From Candidatus Enterousia merdequi (GTDB lineage: Bacteria; Pseudomonadota; Alphaproteobacteria; Rs-D84): 5,214 nucleotides of DNA. The stretch spans positions 1 through 5,214 of the forward strand of contig JAGHTM010000059.1 in NCBI GenBank assembly GCA_018065345.1, given 5' to 3'. The stretch's first letter is position 1. Each line of letters opens with the position of its first letter. The translations under genes and the position numbers were made by a program. Below the pieces are notes generated by a model. The model was not told the DNA's origin. It saw only the letters and a program-made list of their open reading frames with translations, and did no database searches. Shown here in pieces: positions 1 to 4,720 of this stretch.

Positions 1-36
1 CAAACAATTATTGAAAATCCGGCTAAAATGATATAA
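1..36 (+). CDS. Possible 3' end of an upstream gene (partial, unidentified)
   Basis: Frame 1 is open from the first base to a TAA at 34-36 and reads QTIIENPAKMI-stop. Only 11 residues are visible, so no family can be assigned. The other two forward frames stop sooner (at 29-31 and 10-12). If real, the gene end overlaps the tRNA promoter, which is common in compact genomes. An open stretch this short could also arise by chance. Confidence 0.3.
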   Translation, partial: QTIIENPAKMI

Positions 37-39
37 AAT
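11..39 (+). promoter_or_regulatory. Sigma70-type promoter for tRNA-Arg
   Basis: A TTGAAA -35 box (11-16) and a TAAAAT -10 box (34-39) are separated by 17 nt. Transcription would start near 46, a few bases before the mature tRNA 5' end at 50, leaving a very short 5' trailer for RNase P. The box sequences, spacing and position all fit a housekeeping promoter. The overlapping TATAAA at 32-37 would give a less favourable 15-nt spacer. Confidence 0.7.
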
Positions 40-49
40 ATTACCAGAT

Positions 50-126
50 GCACCCATAGCACAACTGGATAATGCGTTGCCCTCCGAAGGCAGAGATTAC
101 AGGTTCGACTCCTGTTGGGTGCGCCA
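50..126 (+). tRNA. tRNA-Arg (anticodon CCG), CCA encoded
   Basis: The sequence folds into a full 77-nt cloverleaf. The acceptor stem GCACCCA (50-56) pairs with TGGGTGC (116-122), followed by discriminator G123 and an encoded CCA (124-126). The anticodon stem TTGCC/GGCAG encloses the loop CTCCGAA, which gives anticodon CCG and reads the arginine codon CGG. The T arm is ACAGG-TTCGACT-CCTGT, and the D loop carries the conserved GG. No terminator follows before the RNase J gene, so the primary transcript may continue into it. Confidence 0.96.
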
Positions 127-155
127 AAAAAAAGGAAGAAAGATTTTTATAAACC

Positions 156-220
156 GCACACCTAAAAGATTCACTACAAATAAAGATTTATCTTTATTAG
201 CAATGAATTTACGGGTGTGC
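156..220 (+). promoter_or_regulatory. Three-tier imperfect hairpin in the tRNA-rnj spacer / rnj leader
   Basis: Three nested inverted repeats share one axis. The outer stem GCACACC (156-162) pairs with GGTGTGC (214-220), extended by a U-G pair. The middle stem 167-173 pairs with 204-210 and includes one G-U pair. The inner stem 179-186 pairs with 191-198 in eight A/U-rich pairs around a TTTA loop. The internal loops are 3x2 and a symmetric 5x5, giving about 23 pairs in 65 nt. No T-run follows position 220, so this is not an ordinary terminator. It ends 18 nt before the rnj Shine-Dalgarno sequence, which stays unpaired. I infer a structured RNA leader or processing element. A DNA palindrome for protein binding is the alternative. 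Confidence 0.6.
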
Positions 221-238
221 AAATGTTAAACACTTAAA

Positions 239-243
239 AAGGA
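239..243 (+). promoter_or_regulatory. Ribosome binding site of rnj
   Basis: AAGGA lies 6 nt upstream of the ATG at 250. This supports the long start with the lysine-rich tail. The alternative in-frame ATG at 361, where the conserved nuclease fold begins, has no purine-rich Shine-Dalgarno sequence at the right distance. Confidence 0.75.
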
Positions 244-249
244 TTTTAT

Positions 250-2046
250 ATGATAAAACTGAAAAAAACTAAAAAAACAGAAACAAAAGAAAAAGAATTA
301 AAAAAGCCGGCAAAAATAGCCGATAAACCTGCTCACGAAAGCGATAAAAACGATGATAAAATGTACTTTTTTGCACTTGGTGGTTTGGAACACGTTGGAC
401 AAAACATGTACGTTTATAAATATCGTGGTAAATATTTAATTGTCGATTGTGGTATGGGTTTTTTGGAAGAAGAAATTGGTGCTGGCGATGTTCAATATTG
501 TGATACTACATGGCTTGAAAAACACAAAAAAGATGTTGTTGCTTTTGTTATCACTCATGGTCACGAAGACCATATTGGTGCATTAAAATTCATCTGGCCA
601 AAGTTCAGAAAGCCAATCTATTGTACAAGATTCCCTGCAGAAATCTTACGCAGAACATTTGATGGTATTGAAATGGATTACAATCCAAAGAAAGATATCA
701 TTGAATTTGATTATCATGGTGCAGAATTAAAGTTAGAACCATTTACAGTTGAAACTTTCCATGTTTCACACTCTATTCCAGAAGCACAAATGTTGATTAT
801 TAAAACACCTGCTGGAAAAATATTACATACTGGGGATTGGACCTTTAACGATGCAAACCCTATTGAAGATTCAACAAATTATACGCGTCTTGCAGAAATT
901 GGCTCTGACCCAAAATTGTTAGCATGCGTTTGTGATTCAACATCTGCACAACGTCAAGAAGTTCAAACAACAGAAATTCAAGTTCGTGAAACTTTGGCAG
1001 AAATTATGCGCAAAGCACCTGGGCGTGTTATTGTGACTGGCTATTCACGCAGTTTAGCAAGAATTAAAATGTTTTCTGAAGCCGCTCGTTCCGCAGGTCG
1101 TGTCGCTTGTATCAAAGAACGCAGTAATCCAAATCCTGTACCATATGTTGGATTGCCAGAATTCCGTGAAATCGGTATAGATTACGGTTATATTGGTAAA
1201 GACGATGTTTATACTTTTGATGAAATCAAAGATTTGCCTGCCGAAAAACAAGCAATTTTCTTGACCGGTTCCCAAGGTGAAAAATTTGCTATGCTTACGC
1301 GTCTTTGCAACGGTCATGTAAAAGAAATGAAACTTATGCCAACTGATACTGTTGTATTCAGCGCTATTATCATTCCAGGCCGCGAACAAGATGTTTCATA
1401 TTTGTATAACAAACTGGCACGTATGGGCGTTAAAACATACACTATATTTGATACAAATCATTTACATGCTTCCGGTCATGCTGGCCGTCCAGAATTTGAA
1501 AGATTTTATGATATGGTTCATCCACAGGTTTCTATTCCAATGCACGGTGAATACATATCTGAAATGTTAAACGGCAAAATGGCTATGGAACGCGGTGGCG
1601 CTAAACATATGATGATTGTTCATAATGGCGACATTATTGCATTGAAAGACGGCACCGAACCTTACGTTTGTGAATCCATACAAACAGGATTCGTTGTTAT
1701 GGAAGGTGAAACAGAACGCAGTGCAGATGACCAAGTATATAAAAACCGTAAAAAAATTGCATCAAACGGTGCGATATTCGTCACATTACCAATTGACAAA
1801 CGCGGCTTTTTGAAAGGCGTTCCAGAAGTTTCAAGTGCCGGAATATTTGAATCTGACGAAACAGGATTTATGAAACGTCAAATTCAAATTGAAATCACAC
1901 AAGCAATTGATAAATTGACTAAAACAGAACGCAAGAACCACGATAATCTACACAAAGCGGTTCAAGTCGCAGGGAACAAAGTTGTTCGTGCATCACTTGG
2001 TGCAGACAAAAAACCTCAATACAGCGTTCATTTTGTGTTGAAATAA
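250..2046 (+). CDS. rnj: Ribonuclease J (metallo-beta-lactamase / beta-CASP nuclease)
   Basis: This is a 598-residue RNase J, a cytoplasmic zinc-dependent nuclease with 5'-3' exonuclease and endonuclease activity in RNA decay and maturation. The metallo-beta-lactamase core shows the metal motif HGHEDHIG (103-110), HVSH (171-174) and HTGDW (193-197, metal ligand D196). The beta-CASP part follows with CDST (228-231), LTGSQGE (338-344), IPGRE (376-380), HASGH (406-410) and MHGE (431-434). The C-terminal domain begins near VTLPIDKRG (511-519) and runs to the end. Proteobacterial relatives are usually about 550-560 residues. The excess is an N-terminal tail of 37 residues with 13 lysines, likely disordered. 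Two usually conserved segments, after CDST and at SRSLARI (266-272), differ from the common forms (G-x-SGSE and SNVARI). It may be co-transcribed with the upstream tRNA and ends at a clear terminator. The family call is secure. Confidence 0.95.
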   Translation: MIKLKKTKKTETKEKELKKPAKIADKPAHESDKNDDKMYFFALGGLEHVGQNMYVYKYRGKYLIVDCGMGFLEEEIGAGDVQYCDTTWLEKHKKDVVAFVITHGHEDHIGALKFIWPKFRKPIYCTRFPAEILRRTFDGIEMDYNPKKDIIEFDYHGAELKLEPFTVETFHVSHSIPEAQMLIIKTPAGKILHTGDWTFNDANPIEDSTNYTRLAEIGSDPKLLACVCDSTSAQRQEVQTTEIQVRETLAEIMRKAPGRVIVTGYSRSLARIKMFSEAARSAGRVACIKERSNPNPVPYVGLPEFREIGIDYGYIGKDDVYTFDEIKDLPAEKQAIFLTGSQGEKFAMLTRLCNGHVKEMKLMPTDTVVFSAIIIPGREQDVSYLYNKLARMGVKTYTIFDTNHLHASGHAGRPEFERFYDMVHPQVSIPMHGEYISEMLNGKMAMERGGAKHMMIVHNGDIIALKDGTEPYVCESIQTGFVVMEGETERSADDQVYKNRKKIASNGAIFVTLPIDKRGFLKGVPEVSSAGIFESDETGFMKRQIQIEITQAIDKLTKTERKNHDNLHKAVQVAGNKVVRASLGADKKPQYSVHFVLK

Positions 2047-2052
2047 AATAAT

Positions 2053-2081
2053 AAAAAGCCGCCATAAATTGGCGGTTTTTT
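2053..2081 (+). terminator. Rho-independent terminator after rnj
   Basis: The stem CCGCCA (2059-2064) pairs with TGGCGG (2070-2075) around a 5-nt TAAAT loop. A G-T pair and five A-T pairs extend it outward, and a run of six T follows the GC core. It starts 6 nt after the rnj stop codon and separates rnj from rpsD. Confidence 0.92.
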
Positions 2082-2082
2082 C

Positions 2083-2111
2083 TTGCATTTTATAAAAAAA
2101 CAATATAGAAT
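2083..2111 (+). promoter_or_regulatory. Sigma70-type promoter for rpsD
   Basis: TTGCAT (-35, 2083-2088) and TAGAAT (-10, 2106-2111) are 17 nt apart and begin directly after the rnj terminator. The predicted start near 2118 gives rpsD a leader of about 107 nt. Spacing and layout match the other two promoters in this window. Confidence 0.75.
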
Positions 2112-2119
2112 ATGCCTTG

Positions 2120-2141
2120 CTGAATAACCAGAACTGAATAA
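2120..2141 (+). repeat. Direct repeat CTGAATAA x2 at the rpsD leader start
   Basis: Two exact copies of CTGAATAA begin at 2120 and 2134, 14 nt apart, just downstream of the predicted rpsD start site. They could be a protein-binding repeat or chance in AT-rich sequence. An 8-base repeat is weak evidence alone. Confidence 0.3.
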
Positions 2142-2210
2142 TCGATGGTGTCTTTTGGTCCCAAAGAGATAAGGATTCTGTGAAATGTTCGGCACAATAA
2201 AAACCAAAAT

Positions 2211-2217
2211 AAAAGGA
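2211..2217 (+). promoter_or_regulatory. Ribosome binding site of rpsD
   Basis: AAAAGGA lies 7 nt upstream of the ATG at 2225. It fixes the start and is consistent with the conserved S4 N-terminus. Confidence 0.75.
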
Positions 2218-2224
2218 AAAAATT

Positions 2225-2857
2225 ATGGCAAGAGCTGGTGCAAAACGTAGCACACGTAAATTAAAGATTGGACGTTCTTTGGGCGTAAATCTTTGGGGTC
2301 AAGCAAAATCCCCTTTTAACAAAAGAAAATATAAACCTGGCCAACATGGTCCAACATCTCGTGGTTCTTCATCATCTGATTATGCAAAACAGATGCGTGC
2401 AAAACAAACATTAAAGGGATATTATGGAAACATTGGCGAAAAGAAATTCCACGCTTACTATGCAGAAGCCGAAAATATGAAAGGTGACGCACCTGAAAAT
2501 TTAATCGGTTTATTGGAAAGACGTTTAGACGCTGTTGTATATCGTTCTAAATTGGCTCCAACAGTATTCTCTGCTCGTCAATTAGTAAGCCACGGTCATA
2601 TCTATGTAAATGGCAAACGTGTTAAAATTGCTTCTTATCGTGTAAATCCAGGTGATGTTATCACTGTAAGCGAAAAAGCAAAACAAATGCCTTTGGTCGT
2701 ATTGGCTTTGGAATCCGGCGAACGCAACTTCCCAGATTACATTTCCGTTGACAGTGCTGCATTTTCTGCAACATTTGTTCGCGTACCTGCATTTGAAGAC
2801 GTTCCATATCCTGTTCAAATGAACCCAGAATTGGTCGTTGAATTCTATTCTCGTTAA
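2225..2857 (+). CDS. rpsD: 30S ribosomal protein S4
   Basis: This is a complete 210-residue S4 protein, close to the family's usual 200-210. S4 binds the 5' domain of 16S rRNA early, nucleates small-subunit assembly and helps control decoding accuracy. The basic N-terminal domain contains NLWG (22-25), KSPFNKRKYKPGQHG (28-42) and RAKQTLKGYYGNI (58-70). The S4 RNA-binding domain begins near LLERRLDAVVYR (96-107) and includes ARQLVSHGHIYVNGKRV (117-133) and SYRVNPGDVI (137-146). The C-terminus PELVVEFYSR is typical. There are no cysteines, so this is the zinc-free form. The motif set resembles alphaproteobacterial S4. The gene stands alone with its own promoter and terminator, outside any large ribosomal-protein operon visible here. 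The long leader may carry feedback control by S4 itself (inferred). Confidence 0.98.
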   Translation: MARAGAKRSTRKLKIGRSLGVNLWGQAKSPFNKRKYKPGQHGPTSRGSSSSDYAKQMRAKQTLKGYYGNIGEKKFHAYYAEAENMKGDAPENLIGLLERRLDAVVYRSKLAPTVFSARQLVSHGHIYVNGKRVKIASYRVNPGDVITVSEKAKQMPLVVLALESGERNFPDYISVDSAAFSATFVRVPAFEDVPYPVQMNPELVVEFYSR

Positions 2858-2874
2858 TAGATATGTATGTATTA

Positions 2875-2903
2875 AAAAAGGCCCACTTTTTGTGGGTCTT
2901 TTT
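2875..2903 (+). terminator. Rho-independent terminator after rpsD
   Basis: AAAAAG plus GCCCAC (2875-2886) pairs with GTGGGT plus CTTTTT (2892-2903) around a five-T loop. This gives a 12-bp stem with a T-rich 3' arm. It lies 17 nt after the rpsD stop and isolates rpsD from trpS. Confidence 0.93.
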
Positions 2904-2904
2904 A

Positions 2905-2933
2905 TTGCTTTTTTTATATTGTTGTGCTAGCAT
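2905..2933 (+). promoter_or_regulatory. Sigma70-type promoter for the trpS operon
   Basis: TTGCTT (-35, 2905-2910) and TAGCAT (-10, 2928-2933) are 17 nt apart. The -10 box is preceded by TG one base upstream, as in an extended -10. Transcription would begin near 2940, leaving a leader of only about 19 nt. That is too short for a T-box or attenuator, so trpS is probably not controlled by a leader RNA. Confidence 0.65.
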
Positions 2934-2944
2934 TATTATTAAAT

Positions 2945-2950
2945 AAAAGG
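2945..2950 (+). promoter_or_regulatory. Ribosome binding site of trpS
   Basis: AAAAGG lies 8 nt upstream of the ATG at 2959 and almost directly follows the predicted transcription start. It supports this start codon. Confidence 0.7.
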
Positions 2951-2958
2951 CATAAGTT

Positions 2959-3951
2959 ATGGATGATAAAATTGTTTTAACTGGGATAAAACCTACTGGA
3001 ACACCACATATTGGAAATTATATTGGTGCATTAAAACCATTGATTGAATTATCACAAAATCATAAAACTTTTATGTTTATTGCTGATTTGCACGCATTAA
3101 ACGCTATCCATGATGCCAAAGAAATTAAACAGCATACTTATGAAATTGCTGCACTGATGATTGCGATGGGATTAAATCTAGATAACGCTGTGTTCTTTCG
3201 TCAATCTGATATAGATGAAATTTATAAATTGTCTGAATTTTTAATGAATGTTACACCAAAAGGCTTGATGAATCGCGCCCATTCTTACAAAGCAATGGTT
3301 GAAAAAAATACCGAAGCCAACATTGATATAGATTCTGGGGTAAATATGGGATTGTACACATACCCTATTTTGATGGCTGCTGATATTTTATTATACAAAT
3401 CAGATATTGTACCGGTTGGCAAAGACCAAAAACAACATGTTGAATTTGCTCGTGATATTGCCGGATATTTTAACAATACTTATGGTGAAACTTTCAAATT
3501 ACCAGAACCTGTGATAAGTGAATCTGGTGGTGTTCTTCCTGGACTTGATGGTCGAAAGATGAGTAAGTCTTACGACAATACGATTCCTTTATTTGCACCA
3601 GAATCTGAATTAAAGAAAAAAATTATGCGTATCATCACAGATTCTAAAACTCCAGAAGAATCAAAAGACCCAGATACATCTACTATATTCCAAATTTATA
3701 CACATTTCGCAAACGATAAAGAAATTGCAGATTTTCGCAAAATGTTTGTTGATGGTGGTATGGGATACGGCACTGCTAAAAACATATTGTTTGAAAAAAT
3801 CAATTCTGTATTAAAAGAACCACGCGAAAAATACGATTATTTAATGCAACATACTAACGAAATAGATGCTGTATTAAATGACGGTGCCAATCGCGCAAGA
3901 AGGGTCGCAGAAAAGGTTATTGAAAAAGTAAAAAAGAAAATGTTGGGGTAA
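2959..3951 (+). CDS. trpS: Tryptophan--tRNA ligase
   Basis: This is a 330-residue class I aminoacyl-tRNA synthetase of the TrpRS family, which charges tRNA-Trp with tryptophan using ATP in the cytoplasm. The HIGH-like motif is PHIGN (16-20) within TGIKPTGTPHIGNYIGA. The KMSKS loop is intact (200-204, GRKMSKSYDN). Tryptophan-pocket segments YPILMAADILLY (135-146) and VPVGKDQKQHVE (151-162) are present, including the aspartate in MAAD expected to read the indole nitrogen. The length is normal and the C-terminal helical anticodon-binding region is complete. The TGIKPTGTPHIGN form differs from the SG-QPTG-LHLGN form that I associate with most alphaproteobacterial TrpRS, which may mean another subfamily. 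It is the first gene of an apparent operon, with 28 nt to the next gene. Confidence 0.96.
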   Translation: MDDKIVLTGIKPTGTPHIGNYIGALKPLIELSQNHKTFMFIADLHALNAIHDAKEIKQHTYEIAALMIAMGLNLDNAVFFRQSDIDEIYKLSEFLMNVTPKGLMNRAHSYKAMVEKNTEANIDIDSGVNMGLYTYPILMAADILLYKSDIVPVGKDQKQHVEFARDIAGYFNNTYGETFKLPEPVISESGGVLPGLDGRKMSKSYDNTIPLFAPESELKKKIMRIITDSKTPEESKDPDTSTIFQIYTHFANDKEIADFRKMFVDGGMGYGTAKNILFEKINSVLKEPREKYDYLMQHTNEIDAVLNDGANRARRVAEKVIEKVKKKMLG

Positions 3952-3979
3952 AAAAACGAAACAAGCGAGAGAGAATAAA

Positions 3980-4720
3980 ATGAAAAAATCTATTATTTGG
4001 ATAATATCTGTTATTGGTATGGGTGCTGTAATGGCACTTGGTTTTAACATACTAACAAAAACAAAAAATGTTCGCACGATAAATGTTAGTGGTGAATGTT
4101 TAACTTCTGCACCAAAAGATAGAACAGCAATAACTTTGCGCGTAACAACTTTGGATAAAAACGCTGCTGTGTCTATGAAAATGGCAACAGAACAAATGGC
4201 ATCTATTACTGATTATTTGAAAACAATAGATGTTAAAATGCAAACTACTGAATTTAATTCATACGAAAAAACAGAGTGGGATCACGAAAGTCAAAAATCT
4301 ATCGTATTGGGCATTGAAACAAGAATTGCTATAGAAGTTTCTGCAAAAGACCCAGAAATTATTGAATCTGTATTAAATAAATATGCCGGAACAGACAATG
4401 TTTTCACAGAAAACTTACGTATGTTCACAAGCAGTGAAACATTAAAACCAGCACTTGATAAATGCCTTGGCGCTGCTGTTGATGATGCACGCACACGTGC
4501 AAATGCGTTGGTTGCAACAAACGGATTAAAGGCGGGTAAATTATTATCTGTATCTTATGACAATGTATCTTATAACGAAAGACCATATGCAAACTATCGT
4601 GCTATGGGTGCAAAATTAGCAACGATGGATGAAGCATCCGCTGTCAGCACAAGTGGTTCTATTGTTGGCAAAGACACAGAAATCACAGTTAATGTATCTG
4701 CAACTTTTGAAATAAAATGA
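3980..4720 (+). CDS. SIMPL (DUF541, YggE-like) domain envelope protein
   Basis: This 246-residue protein has a lysine-start N-terminus and a hydrophobic segment at about 5-24. No lipobox or clear signal-peptidase site is seen, so it is probably anchored in the inner membrane with the rest in the periplasm. The body fits the SIMPL/DUF541 family: an opening NVSGEC strand (35-40) and a long helix (61-82). After these come a YEKTEWDHESQKSIVLGIETRIAI-like stretch (about 95-118), the helix AAVDDARTRANALVATNGLKAGKLLSV (165-191) and a final beta strand (233-246). Members are linked with outer-surface or periplasmic stress roles, such as E. coli YggE and oxidative stress, but the biochemical function is unknown. 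Two cysteines (40, 162) are present. The start is preceded by the purine-rich GAGAGAGA. It lies 28 nt after trpS with no terminator and overlaps the next start as ATGA, indicating one transcript. Confidence 0.8.
   Translation: MKKSIIWIISVIGMGAVMALGFNILTKTKNVRTINVSGECLTSAPKDRTAITLRVTTLDKNAAVSMKMATEQMASITDYLKTIDVKMQTTEFNSYEKTEWDHESQKSIVLGIETRIAIEVSAKDPEIIESVLNKYAGTDNVFTENLRMFTSSETLKPALDKCLGAAVDDARTRANALVATNGLKAGKLLSVSYDNVSYNERPYANYRAMGAKLATMDEASAVSTSGSIVGKDTEITVNVSATFEIK
4717..4720 (+). promoter_or_regulatory. ATGA stop-start overlap between the SIMPL gene and xerC
   Basis: The TGA of the SIMPL gene (4718-4720) overlaps the ATG (4717-4719) of the recombinase gene. No Shine-Dalgarno sequence lies at the usual distance upstream (the sequence there is ACTTTTGAAATAAA). 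Translation is therefore likely coupled by termination-reinitiation. The ATG at 4721 is in a different frame and meets TAA after two codons, so it is not the start. Confidence 0.75.

Larger units (their letters stand above)
2118..2224 (+). promoter_or_regulatory. Long 5' leader of rpsD, candidate S4 autoregulatory RNA
   Basis: About 107 nt lie between the predicted start site and the rpsD ATG. Weak local pairing is visible: CAGAA (2129-2133) can pair with TTCTG (2176-2180), enclosing TCTTT (2151-2155) paired with AAAGA (2163-2167). The octamer CTGAATAA occurs twice, at 2120-2127 and 2134-2141. No small open reading frame with a ribosome site stands out. S4 is a known translational autoregulator in Escherichia coli and Bacillus, through unrelated leader structures, so a control element here is plausible. 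The fold is weak and unproven. Confidence 0.4.

Noticed and set aside
170..198. Possible promoter TTCACT-N17-TTTATT within the rnj leader
   Set aside because: Both boxes match consensus at only four of six positions, and the whole element lies inside the inverted-repeat structure, which better explains the sequence. It remains the best fallback if rnj is not co-transcribed with the tRNA.
156..220. Hairpin as a terminator for the tRNA transcript
   Set aside because: The sequence after the stem is AAATGTTAAACAC, without a T-run, unlike the two clear terminators in this window.
203..229. Possible 8-codon leader peptide (MNLRVCKC-stop) before rnj
   Set aside because: It has no ribosome binding site, lies largely inside the 3' arm of the hairpin and has no regulatory codon run.
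1054..1389. Minus-strand open frame of 111 codons inside rnj, and similar antisense frames at 1993-2253, 2582-2933, 3285-3476, 3874-4077, 4291-4494, 4616-4798 and 4868-5062
   Set aside because: They are antisense shadows of well-identified plus-strand genes, have no recognisable domains, and have compositions expected from reverse reading of AT-rich coding sequence.
1352..1570. Plus-strand 72-codon frame inside rnj
   Set aside because: It is out of frame within a conserved part of RNase J and shows no family resemblance or ribosome site.
2934..2958. Attenuator or T-box control of trpS
   Set aside because: The predicted leader is only about 19 nt, with no room for a leader peptide or a T-box structure.
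4718..4720. TGA read as tryptophan (alternative genetic code)
   Set aside because: Tryptophan is encoded by TGG throughout, and TGA occurs here as a stop in a classic ATGA overlap with the next gene, so the standard bacterial code fits.
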